Shown here one piece after another: positions 35,914 through 42,754 of a stretch of 42,754 bases of DNA. How positions within the stretch are numbered: the first letter of the stretch is position 1; each line of letters starts with the position of its first letter. The notes below the pieces were generated by a model. It was not told the DNA's origin. It saw only the letters and a program-made list of their open reading frames with translations, and ran no database searches. This DNA comes from Clostridium sp. GTDB taxonomy: Bacteria; Bacillota; Clostridia; Clostridiales; Clostridiaceae. The DNA lies in assembly GCF_026168755.1 (NCBI RefSeq), contig NZ_JAPFDR010000024.1, positions 1 to 42,754 of the forward strand, given 5' to 3'. The position numbers and the translations under genes are program-made.

Positions 35914-37839
35914 ATGAATTTATTAAATGTTGAAAATATTAATAAAACTTATAGTGAAAAAATATTATTAAATAATGTATCTTTTGGTATTAATGAAGGA
36001 GATAAAATTGGTATTATTGGTCTTAACGGTAGTGGAAAATCTACTTTGTTAAAGATTGTTACTGGCAAGGATGAATTCTTTGATGGAGTTATAACTAAAG
36101 GAAAAGGTGTGAGAGTAGAATACTTAGAGCAAAATTCAGAGTTTGATTCAAATGCAACAGTACTTCAACAAATATTTAAAGGAGATACTTCAGAGATGAA
36201 ATTATTAATGGAGTATGAGGAATTGTTAGAAAAGGTAAGTAGTAATGGTTTCAATGAAGGGGATAATAATAAGCTAATTAGAATACAAGAAAAAATAGAT
36301 GCCTTGAATTTATGGAATTTAGAAAGTGAAGTAAAGGTAATATTAAATAAGCTTGGAATAACAGATTATACTATGAAAATGAGGGTTTTATCTGGTGGGC
36401 AAAAGAAAAGAGTGTTTTTAGCTTCAGCTTTGATTAAGCCTTGTGAATTATTGGTTCTTGATGAACCTACAAACCATTTGGATTCTGATTCTATAGAGTG
36501 GTTAGAAGAATATTTAAACAATCGTAAAGGTGCTTTATTAATGATTACACATGATAGATATTTCTTAGATAGAGTATCTAATAAGATATTAGAATTAGAT
36601 AGAGGAAATATATATCAATATTTAGGTAATTATAGTGATTTCTTAGAGAAGAAAGCTGAAAGATTAGAAATAGAAGCTGCATCTGAGGAAAAAAGACAAA
36701 AGTTAATTATTAAAGAATTACAATGGGTAAGAAGAGGAGCTAAGGCTAGAACAACAAAACAAAAAGCTAGACTTCAAAGATTTGATGATTTAGTTAATCA
36801 AGAATACATAGCGCCAAAACCAAGTCTTGAGATGTCGTTTATAGGAACTAGATTAGGTAAGAAAATTATTGAGCTACATGATATAAACAAAAGTTATGGT
36901 GAAAAGAATCTTATAAATAAATTTAATTATACTATCTTAAAAGAAGATAGAATTGGGATAATAGGGGATAATGGTGTTGGGAAAACAACATTATTAAATA
37001 TAATAAAAGGTTCAATTAAACCTGATAATGGAGATGTAGAAGTAGGGGAAACTGTAAAAATAGCAACATTTACACAGGATGATTCGCATATGGATTTATC
37101 TATGAAAGCTATAGATTATATAAAAGAAGGTGGAGAGTGGATACCTACAGATGATGGAAGCAAAATAAGTGCATCTCAACTAGCTGAACGATTCTTGTTT
37201 GATGGAACAATGCAGTATACAATGATTGAAAAGTTATCAGGTGGGGAAAGAAGGAGATTACATCTTTTAAGAGTTCTAATGGAAGCTCCAAATGTTCTTA
37301 TATTAGATGAGCCTACAAATGATCTTGATATAGAAACTTTAAAGATATTAGAGGATTTTATTGATGAATTCGTAGGGGTTGTAATAGTTGTTTCTCATGA
37401 TAGATATTTCTTAGATAGAATTTGTAATAAGATTTTCTCTTTTGAAAATAAAGGATTAATTAATATATATAATGGAAATTATAGTGATTATCTAATAAAT
37501 AAAGAAATTAAGTTTTTAAGAGAGAAAGAGGAGCAAAACTCTAAAGAAGATAATACTAAGAAAAAGGAATATGTGAAGAATAAGGATGAAAGACCTAAAT
37601 TTACATTTAAAGAACAAAAGGAATTTGAGAATATTTATAACGATATTGAAGCTATAGAGATAAAAATAGCTGAGATAGAAGAGGAAATGAATAAGAATTC
37701 TAGCAGTTATGGGTTGTTAAATGAATTAGATCAAGAGAAAACAAAATTAGAAGAAGAGTTGTTAGAGAAGTATGAACGTCAAGAATATTTAGAGGATATA
37801 GCTAGAAGGATAGAGGAATATAATAACAATAAGTCATAA
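35914..37839 (+). CDS. uup: Uup-type ABC-F ATPase
   Basis: Soluble double-ATPase of the ABC-F class, 641 aa. NBD1: GLNGSGKST (about 36), SGGQKKR (about 161), LLVLDEPTNHLD. Linker with WVRRGAKARTTKQKARLQRF (about 270), the hallmark of Uup. NBD2: GDNGVGKTT (about 351), LSGGERRRLH (about 439), LDEPTNDLD. The C-terminal 100 residues (about 545-641) form the charged coiled-coil DNA-binding tail of Uup. Known role of the family: limits transposon excision and acts in ribosome assembly or replication-linked processes. Unlike the ABC-F at 14000, NBD1 keeps the Arm insert. AAGGAG precedes ATG 35914. Confidence 0.93.
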   Translation: MNLLNVENINKTYSEKILLNNVSFGINEGDKIGIIGLNGSGKSTLLKIVTGKDEFFDGVITKGKGVRVEYLEQNSEFDSNATVLQQIFKGDTSEMKLLMEYEELLEKVSSNGFNEGDNNKLIRIQEKIDALNLWNLESEVKVILNKLGITDYTMKMRVLSGGQKKRVFLASALIKPCELLVLDEPTNHLDSDSIEWLEEYLNNRKGALLMITHDRYFLDRVSNKILELDRGNIYQYLGNYSDFLEKKAERLEIEAASEEKRQKLIIKELQWVRRGAKARTTKQKARLQRFDDLVNQEYIAPKPSLEMSFIGTRLGKKIIELHDINKSYGEKNLINKFNYTILKEDRIGIIGDNGVGKTTLLNIIKGSIKPDNGDVEVGETVKIATFTQDDSHMDLSMKAIDYIKEGGEWIPTDDGSKISASQLAERFLFDGTMQYTMIEKLSGGERRRLHLLRVLMEAPNVLILDEPTNDLDIETLKILEDFIDEFVGVVIVVSHDRYFLDRICNKIFSFENKGLINIYNGNYSDYLINKEIKFLREKEEQNSKEDNTKKKEYVKNKDERPKFTFKEQKEFENIYNDIEAIEIKIAEIEEEMNKNSSSYGLLNELDQEKTKLEEELLEKYERQEYLEDIARRIEEYNNNKS

Positions 37840-37923
37840 AATATTGACAATATATTGAGTTTCTGATAATCTTGATTAGGTCATAATAAACGTTGCTTAA
37901 TAAGCGTTACATAGGAGGAAAAA

Positions 37924-38535
37924 ATGGAAAACACACAAAAACTAAAAATTGTTGTTGCTGATCCGTCAGCATTAGGATTATTTGGACTAGCTATAATAAC
38001 TTTGGTTGCTTCATCTCAAAAGTTAGGAATAACATCAGGGGTATCTTTAGTATTACCATGGGCTATATTCTTAGGTGCAACAGCTCAATTATTTGCATGT
38101 ATAAATGATTTTAAGCATGATAATACTTTTGGAGCAACAGCCTTTGGTGCTTATGCATTCTTTTGGTATTCAATGGGATTCACTTGGTTAATTCAAAATG
38201 GAGTATTTGGAGAAAAGTTAGCTCAAGCTGCAGATACTAAGCAATTAGGTTTTGCGTTCTTAGGGTACTTAATATTTACTGCATTTATGACAATAGGCGC
38301 TATGGAAACTCACAAAGTATTATTTATAATATTTGTTTTAATTGATTTCTTATTCATAGGATTATCATTAAATTCATTTGGTATTATGCCGGAAATTTCA
38401 CACGAGTTAGCTGCATGGTCTGAATTATTAATTGCAATAATGTCATTCTATGGTTCAGCGGCTGCTGTGTTAAATAAACATTTTGGAAGAGTATTTTTAC
38501 CAGTTGGAAAACCTTTCGGGATTTTCAAAAAGTAA
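37924..38535 (+). CDS. GPR1/FUN34/YaaH (SatP) acetate transporter
   Basis: 203-aa membrane protein with six hydrophobic helices. The family signature is near the start as ADPSALGLFGLAIITL (about 13-28, normally NPAPLGL), with the narrow-pore residues FACINDFKHDNTFGATAFGAYAFFW (spread over about 59-85). Family members move acetate or succinate with protons. GGAGG precedes ATG 37924. TTGACA occurs at 37844 with an imperfect -10, so it is probably transcribed alone. A hairpin closes it. Confidence 0.93.
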   Translation: MENTQKLKIVVADPSALGLFGLAIITLVASSQKLGITSGVSLVLPWAIFLGATAQLFACINDFKHDNTFGATAFGAYAFFWYSMGFTWLIQNGVFGEKLAQAADTKQLGFAFLGYLIFTAFMTIGAMETHKVLFIIFVLIDFLFIGLSLNSFGIMPEISHELAAWSELLIAIMSFYGSAAAVLNKHFGRVFLPVGKPFGIFKK

Positions 38536-38556
38536 AATATGTATTTATAAGGTTGA

Positions 38557-38590
38557 GGAAAGGTTTATATTAACTTTTCCTTTTTTCTTT
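38557..38590 (+). terminator. terminator after the acetate transporter
   Basis: GGAAAGGTT (38557-38565) with AACTTTTCC (38572-38580), one G-T pair, then TTTTTTCTTT. Confidence 0.85.
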
Positions 38591-38645
38591 ATAAATTTAA
38601 TTTGATGATGTATACTAAAGATATAATTACACAAAGGAGTAAGAT

Positions 38646-38834
38646 ATGAAAATTAAGATTATTATTAAGGGACAAAAGGAACCTATAATATATAGTGGAG
38701 ATCGTATTGATGTTCTTGATTTTGAAATGAATGGAGAAATGTATAAGCAAATACGATATTTTAGAAAAGGATTTTCTAAGTCAGAATTATTGAAATCTAA
38801 TTTAGTTACTAAAATTGTAGAAATTGAAAAATAA
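38646..38834 (+). CDS. unknown 62-aa protein
   Basis: ATG 38646 follows AAAGGAGT. The product is basic and strand-rich (KIKIIIKGQKEPIIYSG, FEMNGEMYKQIRYFRKG) with a short helix (SKSELLKSNLV), a compact beta-type fold of unknown role. The gene has its own terminator, whose 5' arm contains the stop codon, and a TATAAT about 30 bases upstream of the start. This supports a real gene despite the size. No family recognised. Confidence 0.6.
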   Translation: MKIKIIIKGQKEPIIYSGDRIDVLDFEMNGEMYKQIRYFRKGFSKSELLKSNLVTKIVEIEK

Positions 38835-38862
38835 AACGTATTTTTATATGCGTTTTATTTTT
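38827..38862 (+). terminator. terminator after the 62-aa gene
   Basis: AAAAATAAAACG (38827-38838) with CGTTTTATTTTT (38851-38862), perfect 12 bp. Confidence 0.75.
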
Positions 38863-38961
38863 GTTAACAAAAATAAATATATCTATTGAAATAAAATTTA
38901 TAATTTATATTTTTATAAAATGTATAAACTGTAGAGTAAAGAAAAAGTTGAAATTTAAAAT

Positions 38962-39084
38962 ATGACAGAATCGAAATCTGAAATTGATAAAAATTTAAAG
39001 AATTCAATTATAAAAATGAATTCTTTAAGGGTATTTTATGAAAATATAAAAATAAAGGTGAAGGTTGGAGAAATAAAAATCTAA
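38962..39084 (+). CDS. possible 40-aa small protein
   Basis: ATG 38962 to TAA 39084 reads a 40-aa basic peptide beginning MTESKSEIDKNLKNS. It has no clear ribosome site. An inverted repeat (38995-39006 with 39017-39028) lies within it. Its first residues (MTE, then Ser/Lys/Asp/Ile) loosely resemble the start of the downstream recombinase (MTEIHNSS), which could be chance. Otherwise the 378-base gap 38863-39240 shows no gene. Confidence 0.25.
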   Translation: MTESKSEIDKNLKNSIIKMNSLRVFYENIKIKVKVGEIKI

Positions 39085-39139
39085 TATTATAAAAATAAAT
39101 ATAAAATATTAAAAAATTAAAGAAAAAACTCTAAAAATA

Positions 39140-39167
39140 ATTTCGCTAAATAACCATTTAGCGAAAT
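39140..39167. repeat. 11-6-11 inverted repeat before the Xer-type gene
   Basis: ATTTCGCTAAA - TAACCA - TTTAGCGAAAT, perfect arms with a 6-base centre, the geometry of a Xer/tyrosine-recombinase core site. It differs from the usual Firmicute dif sequence. No T tract follows directly, so a terminator is less likely. Confidence 0.7.
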
Positions 39168-39175
39168 AAATCTTG

Positions 39176-39204
39176 TTGTTAGCATAAAACTCCTATGATA
39201 TAAT
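39176..39204 (+). promoter_or_regulatory. promoter of the Xer-type gene, flanked by TTAGCAT/ATGCTAA
   Basis: TTGTTA (39176-39181) and TATAAT (39199-39204, with TGA before it), 17-base spacer. TTAGCAT (39179-39185) and ATGCTAA (39212-39218) bracket the -10 and share the TTAGC core with the inverted repeat upstream. Confidence 0.55.
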
Positions 39205-39240
39205 GAAATTAATGCTAAATTGCATATAAGGGGGATTTAA

Positions 39241-40338
39241 ATGACTGAAATACATAATTCAAGTTTAAAAAAGACTAAAAGTAAAATTGATATAAATTCA
39301 ATTATTAAAGATGATGAAAAATATATAAATAATATTAAAAATAAATTTGGTATTGAAGTTCAAGAAATGAATAAACTTCCTAAAGTTATTATGGATTTTT
39401 TAAATTACTTAGAAACTATTAAAGGTAAATCAAAAAACACTATTGAAGCTTATAAAATAGATTTATGTTTGCTATTTAAATATTTGAAGGTATATAAAGG
39501 TTATTACATACCAGATGATATAGAGTTTGAAGATATACCTATAAATGATCTAGGAGAAGATTTTGTAAGAAGTATCGTTCTGACAGATCTTTATTCATTT
39601 TTATCTTTTGTAGAAAAGCAAAGAGGTAATGGAAATTATGCTAGAGCTAGAAAAGTGGCTACATTTAAATCTTTTTTTAATTATTTACAAGGGAAATCTA
39701 AAATAATAAATTCTAATCCAGCAGCAGAATTAGAATCTCCTAAAATAAATAAAAGGCATCCAATATATCTTACATTAGATGAAAGTGTTTCACTACTCTC
39801 CTCTTTAGACATTAGTAATTGCAATTATTTAAGAGATTATTGTATATTAACTTTATTTCTTAATTGTGGAATGCGTTTATCGGAATTATGCTCAATAAAA
39901 ATAGATAAAATAAAGGGAGATACTCTAACTATAATAGGTAAAGGTAATAAGGAACGTACTGTTTATTTAAATGATGCATGTATATCATCTATAAATAATT
40001 ATCTTTCTAAAAGAAATGATTCTAAAGTTACAGATGAAAATAAAAAATATCTATTTCTATCCTCTAGAAATACTCCGATAAACAAAAGGACTGTAGAATT
40101 ATTAGTAAAAAAACATGTTAAAAATGCTGGATTAACAAATGATAAGTATACACCTCACAAACTTAGACATACTGCAGCCACTTTAATGTATAAACACGGG
40201 AATGTTGATATTAGAAGTTTGCAAAGTATATTGGGTCATGAAAATATATCTACAACACAAATTTATACCCATGTAGATGAAGAAATTCTAAGAGAAGCAG
40301 CTAATTCAAACCCTCTTGCCAATATAAAAAATAAATAA
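39241..40338 (+). CDS. XerC/XerD-type tyrosine recombinase
   Basis: 365 aa. A 45-residue hydrophilic extension precedes a SAM-like core-binding domain (about 48-165, KVIMDFLNYLETIKGKSKNT onward) and a catalytic domain (about 175-360) with all six residues: NCGMRLSEL (Arg), GKGNKERTVYL (Lys), HKLRHTAATLM (His, Arg), GHENISTTQIYTHVD (His, Tyr). The short spacing and the HKLRH box are Xer-like. A recombinase of this kind sits near lexA in several clostridia (recalled). Its extension makes it longer than usual Xer (about 300). It may not be the dif recombinase. AAGGGGG precedes ATG 39241. Confidence 0.88.
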   Translation: MTEIHNSSLKKTKSKIDINSIIKDDEKYINNIKNKFGIEVQEMNKLPKVIMDFLNYLETIKGKSKNTIEAYKIDLCLLFKYLKVYKGYYIPDDIEFEDIPINDLGEDFVRSIVLTDLYSFLSFVEKQRGNGNYARARKVATFKSFFNYLQGKSKIINSNPAAELESPKINKRHPIYLTLDESVSLLSSLDISNCNYLRDYCILTLFLNCGMRLSELCSIKIDKIKGDTLTIIGKGNKERTVYLNDACISSINNYLSKRNDSKVTDENKKYLFLSSRNTPINKRTVELLVKKHVKNAGLTNDKYTPHKLRHTAATLMYKHGNVDIRSLQSILGHENISTTQIYTHVDEEILREAANSNPLANIKNK

Positions 40339-40339
40339 A

Positions 40340-40351
40340 GAACGTATGTTC
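40340..40351. promoter_or_regulatory. orphan LexA (SOS) box between convergent genes
   Basis: GAACGTATGTTC, a perfect GAAC-N4-GTTC match, one base after the recombinase stop codon. No gene starts on either side. It lies between two 3' ends, with the terminator at 40409-40441 downstream. Confidence 0.65.
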
Positions 40352-40408
40352 AACGCTCGTAAAAAGTTCATTTTGATATTAAGTAGATAAAAAAATACAT
40401 TATAAATT

Positions 40409-40441
40409 AAAAGAAACTCAAAAATAATAAGAGTTTCTTTT
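40409..40441. terminator. bidirectional terminator between the recombinase and the Cys-motif gene
   Basis: AAAAGAAACTC (40409-40419) with GAGTTTCTTTT (40431-40441), 11 bp, 11-base loop, T or A runs on both sides. Confidence 0.8.
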
Positions 40442-40455
40442 AATTTTAATATTTT

Positions 40456-40839
40456 CTATTTTTTCATTTTTCTTATGCCTGGATAAATTTCTTCAGTTAA
40501 TTCTTCTAATTCTGTATCGTTATCTACTCCAAGTTCATCGAAGTAAACAATATTATCAAAAGCATCAACATAATCTTTGTCATCGTCTAAATTATTTAAA
40601 ATATCGTTGTAATTTTCTAGTGTAAGTTCTTCTTTAGAATCTTTTTCTTCTTTTAATGCATCTAAAGCATTTTTTAATTCTTCTTCAATAAATGCATTTT
40701 CTTCAATTGTTTTAGCTATATCATCAATATTGATGGCTCTAATGTCAATACCATCTTCCTCTAAACATTTTCCACAATTATCACAGATTTTTTTAGAAAA
40801 TAAATCACAATAATCATCTTCAGTATATTTATAAGTCAT
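40456..40839 (-). CDS. acidic protein with CxxCxxC motif, divergent from lexA
   Basis: The frame is open to 40899, but GGTGGTGA on the minus strand points to ATG 40839, giving 127 aa. Near the start, KKICDNCGKCLEEDG (about 16-30) is a C-x2-C-x2-C cluster that could bind zinc or iron. The rest is strongly acidic (DNLDDDKDYVDAFDN, ELEELTEEI) and helical. I know no named family, though small proteins of this type occur near lexA in clostridia. It is divergent from lexA over about 160 bases and may come under the same SOS control region. Confidence 0.65.
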   Translation of the reverse strand: MTYKYTEDDYCDLFSKKICDNCGKCLEEDGIDIRAINIDDIAKTIEENAFIEEELKNALDALKEEKDSKEELTLENYNDILNNLDDDKDYVDAFDNIVYFDELGVDNDTELEELTEEIYPGIRKMKK

Positions 40840-40936
40840 AAAATCACCACCTAATTCTATTAACCTTATTATTCTATCAGTTATTTTATTATATTTCAAT
40901 AATAAATATTGTTTAAATATTATTTATTATTATAAA

Positions 40937-40948
40937 GAACATAAGTTT
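40937..40948. promoter_or_regulatory. LexA box at the lexA promoter
   Basis: GAACATAAGTTT, 11 of 12 bases of GAAC-N4-GTTC (last C is T), overlapping the -35 hexamer by two bases. It gives autorepression, probably weaker than at recA. Confidence 0.7.
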
Positions 40949-40975
40949 GATATTGTAATTGGTATATGTTATAAT
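40947..40975 (+). promoter_or_regulatory. lexA promoter
   Basis: TTGATA (40947-40952) and TATAAT (40970-40975), 17-base spacer, with TG one base before the -10 (extended -10). Confidence 0.75.
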
Positions 40976-41001
40976 AGATTTAAATAAGTGAGGTGTTGAA
41001 A

Positions 41002-41604
41002 ATGCGTGAAGTAAGCGAAAAACAAAATGAAATATATGAATTCCTAAAAACTTACACCGATAACAAAGGATACCCTCCTTCAGTAAGAGAAATTTGCGAA
41101 GCTGTAGGATTAAAATCTACATCATCAGTTCATGGTCATCTTAAACGTTTAGAGAGTAAGGGATTGATAAAAAGAGATCCTACTAAACCAAGAGCGTTAG
41201 AAATAATAGATAATTCAGTGAAAAGAGAGATGGTTAACATTCCTATAATAGGAAAGGTAACTGCCGGTTTACCTATATTAGCAAACGAAAATGTAGAGGA
41301 TATATTCCCTATTCCACTTGATTATGTCAGTCATAATAAAGAATTATTTATGCTTAATATAAGTGGAGATAGCATGATTAATGCAGGTATATTCGACGGA
41401 GATTTAGCTATAATAGAAGAATGTAAAACGGCAAATAACGGTGAGATAGTTGTTGCATTAATAGAAAATGAAGCTACTATAAAAAGATTTTATAAAGAAA
41501 AAAATCATATTAGACTACAACCAGAAAACGATAATATGGATGCTATTATAGTTGATGATTGCAAAATTTTAGGTAAATTAGTTGGGCTATTTAGGACATA
41601 TTAA
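41002..41604 (+). CDS. lexA: SOS repressor LexA
   Basis: Represses SOS genes and cleaves itself when RecA filaments form. 200 aa from ATG 41002 (GAGGTG upstream; GTG 40993 and TTG 40996 are too close). Winged helix: [27 protein letters not shown] (about 25-51, given in two parts [12 protein letters not shown] and [11 protein letters not shown]). Cleavage site Ala88-Gly89 in KVTAGLP; catalytic Ser124 in SGDSM and Lys161 in EATIKRF. All are intact. Its own operator lies in the promoter, and a matching box controls recA in this window. Confidence 0.98.
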   Translation: MREVSEKQNEIYEFLKTYTDNKGYPPSVREICEAVGLKSTSSVHGHLKRLESKGLIKRDPTKPRALEIIDNSVKREMVNIPIIGKVTAGLPILANENVEDIFPIPLDYVSHNKELFMLNISGDSMINAGIFDGDLAIIEECKTANNGEIVVALIENEATIKRFYKEKNHIRLQPENDNMDAIIVDDCKILGKLVGLFRTY

Positions 41605-41612
41605 TATTTAAG

Positions 41613-41641
41613 GAGTCATACAATATTGTATGACTCTTTTT
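41613..41641 (+). terminator. lexA terminator
   Basis: Perfect 24-base palindrome (41613-41636, GAGTCATACAA / TTGTATGACTC) followed by TTTTT. Confidence 0.85.
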
Positions 41642-41669
41642 ATTTTAAATGCGAAGGTGTGTGATTAAT

Positions 41670-42581
41670 ATGAGAATAGCTCTAGGTAGGTTTATTAAGA
41701 AATCTGGAGATTATGATAGCGAAAATATAATATGTCCTATAGAAGATTATGATAGAGATAAGTATTTAAATAGACGAATTCTTATAAGAATACTATTTAT
41801 TCTTTTATATGGATATGGGTTTGGGTATATGCTAGCTAGCTATTCTACAACTATTCAGGATATTAAAATAATTATTGTAAATTTTATAATCTTTTATATT
41901 CTTAGTTTCTACTTAATTCAAATTCCACATGAATTTATTCATACTTTGTTTTATAAGAAACCTTTTAAAAATACCAATAATAGTTTAGTATTCTTTAACA
42001 ACAAGAGAATTGTTACTAGTGAATTAAAGGAAGAAATACACCCTACTCTACTATGCTTTAATTTAATTATACCGTTTATATTATTTTCTCTTTTACCATT
42101 AATAGTAATTAAGTTTTTAGGAGAATTCGATTTATACTTATACTCTCTTTCTTTTGCTAATGCTATACTCTCTTCAGATGATTTACTTAATATCATTTTA
42201 CATTTTTTTGTTAAGACTAATAAAAATGGATATAAGAGGTTGTTTATTATACCTAATAATTATGATTATTTGATTGAGAATGGTATTTTATCAGAAAGTA
42301 ATAATATAAAAGCTAATAATATTAAAGAAAATTTTGTAGAAAGTACTGTAAAAAGTGAGCTTGATAATGAAGAAGATAATAACGAATTGAGTAATGATAT
42401 TAATAATGAGTTAGAAAGTTTAGATAAAAATGATACAAAAGAACTTAATATTGATAATAATGAAAAAACAGAAGAAGTCAACATAGATATTAATGAAGAA
42501 ATAGAAATATATGCTTCTAATGGCAATAAGGTAGAATTAGAGTTTAATGATCATATTGAAGATATTGTTATACATGAATAA
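41670..42581 (+). CDS. DUF3267-type membrane zincin with acidic tail
   Basis: 303 aa from ATG 41670 (AAGGTGTG upstream). Membrane helices at about 40-58, 65-86, 125-145 and 148-175. HEFIHTLFYKKPF starting at residue 87 holds an HExxH zinc site at a membrane edge, and SSDDLLNIILHFF near 175 can supply the third ligand (Asp), as in the DUF3267 family of putative intramembrane metalloproteases. The C-terminal 90 residues are a low-complexity Asn/Asp/Glu tail (NEEDNNELSNDINNELE), unusual for the family. Protease activity is presumed from the motif. Located after the lexA terminator. Confidence 0.75.
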   Translation: MRIALGRFIKKSGDYDSENIICPIEDYDRDKYLNRRILIRILFILLYGYGFGYMLASYSTTIQDIKIIIVNFIIFYILSFYLIQIPHEFIHTLFYKKPFKNTNNSLVFFNNKRIVTSELKEEIHPTLLCFNLIIPFILFSLLPLIVIKFLGEFDLYLYSLSFANAILSSDDLLNIILHFFVKTNKNGYKRLFIIPNNYDYLIENGILSESNNIKANNIKENFVESTVKSELDNEEDNNELSNDINNELESLDKNDTKELNIDNNEKTEEVNIDINEEIEIYASNGNKVELEFNDHIEDIVIHE

Positions 42582-42591
42582 AATAATGATT

Positions 42592-42627
42592 AAAAAGAGG
42601 CCATATAATTAAATATAGCCTCTTTTT
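42592..42627. terminator. bidirectional terminator at the right end
   Basis: AAAAAGAGGC (42592-42601) with GCCTCTTTTT (42618-42627), 10 bp, 16-base AT loop. It serves the DUF3267 gene and the convergent partial gene. Confidence 0.8.
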
Positions 42628-42631
42628 ATGC

Positions 42632-42754
42632 TTAAAGTATGTTATTTAGTGAAATTAATATACCTATTTTAGCATGATCGAATGTTAATCCACCTTGTAA
42701 ATATGCTATATAAGGCTCTCTTATAGGAGCATCTGCAGATAATTCAATAGATGA
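42632..42754 (-). CDS. C-terminus of methionine-gamma-lyase/aluminium-resistance family protein (partial)
   Basis: The minus strand reads 40 codons to TAA at 42634-42632. The end contains ELSADAPIREPYIAYLQGG and LTFDHAKIGI, which matches the C-terminal block of the YnbB-like PLP-dependent family (Met_gamma_lyase, often called aluminium resistance protein), where the E-L-S-A-D...R-x-P-Y-x-x-Y-x-Q-G-G-L-T pattern is typical. This gene often stands between hfq and lexA in clostridia (recalled). The rest of the gene is outside the window. Confidence 0.8.
   Translation of the reverse strand, partial: SSIELSADAPIREPYIAYLQGGLTFDHAKIGILISLNNIL

Noticed and set aside
39140..39167. canonical chromosomal dif site
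   Set aside because: The geometry fits, but the arms do not match known Firmicute dif sequences; kept only as an inverted repeat of unknown role.
40352..40408. promoter for an SOS RNA beside the orphan LexA box
   Set aside because: TTGATA-17-TACATT exists, but its start would fall on the terminator at 40409, leaving no transcript.
42266..42526. minus-strand Ser/Leu-rich ORF
   Set aside because: Antisense of the low-complexity Asn/Asp/Glu tail of the DUF3267-type gene.

Overview
The window looks like a chromosomal segment of a low-GC, spore-forming Firmicute, most likely Clostridium sensu stricto. The evidence is very AT-rich DNA, strong AGGAGG-type ribosome binding sites, spoVS, a SpoIIIE/FtsK translocase, a T-box in front of pheST, and the neighbourhood tepA - spoIIIE - rimO - pgsA - recA - rny - spoVS - HPr. 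No rRNA, tRNA or CRISPR array is visible.

Layout. 1-136 is the 3' end of a group II intron (domains V and VI). 290-3110 is ktrB-ktrA potassium uptake plus a SpoU-family RNA methyltransferase. 3130-6875 is promoter, Phe T-box, pheS and pheT. 6900-12100 is a mixed stretch: a DUF2156-like protein, an unknown protein, glycerol kinase, a Qnr-like pentapeptide-repeat protein and a Methyltransf_32-type methylase. 12280-15634 holds an L,D-transpeptidase and an antibiotic-resistance-type ABC-F protein with a long leader. 15783-17914 holds a pair of small ribbon-helix-helix-like proteins (one membrane-anchored), endonuclease IV and two small unknown genes.

17930-21375 reads as a small accessory island: a tyrosine-recombinase-fold protein with a hydrophilic N-terminus (layout like the TcpM relaxase), a GC-richer palindrome and repeat-filled divergent region, a coiled-coil protein preceded by a helically phased array of 8-bp palindromes, and two unknown genes. 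It is followed by a PadR regulator divergent from a Cys/Gly-rich repeat protein, then a secreted unknown protein.

23027-33822 is a core block: tepA, spoIIIE/ftsK, rimO, pgsA, recA (LexA box), rny, spoVS (sigma-H-type promoter), HPr and purB. 33957-38535 holds a 612-aa protein that looks like a decayed SF1 helicase-nuclease, a Uup-type ABC-F ATPase and an acetate transporter. 38646-42754 holds small ORFs, a Xer-type recombinase with an 11-6-11 inverted repeat in front of it, an orphan LexA box, a Cys-motif acidic protein, lexA, a DUF3267-type membrane zincin and the C-terminus of a methionine-gamma-lyase/aluminium-resistance family enzyme.

How parts work together. recA and lexA form the SOS switch, and LexA-type operators lie at recA, at lexA and, oddly, between two convergent gene ends. 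RecA, endonuclease IV and SpoIIIE cover DNA repair and segregation; SpoVS and SpoIIIE serve sporulation; HPr, GlpK and the acetate transporter serve carbon metabolism. A Qnr-like protein and an ARE-type ABC-F protein give two plausible intrinsic drug-protection functions about 4 kb apart. All family calls come from motifs read by eye; no database search was run.
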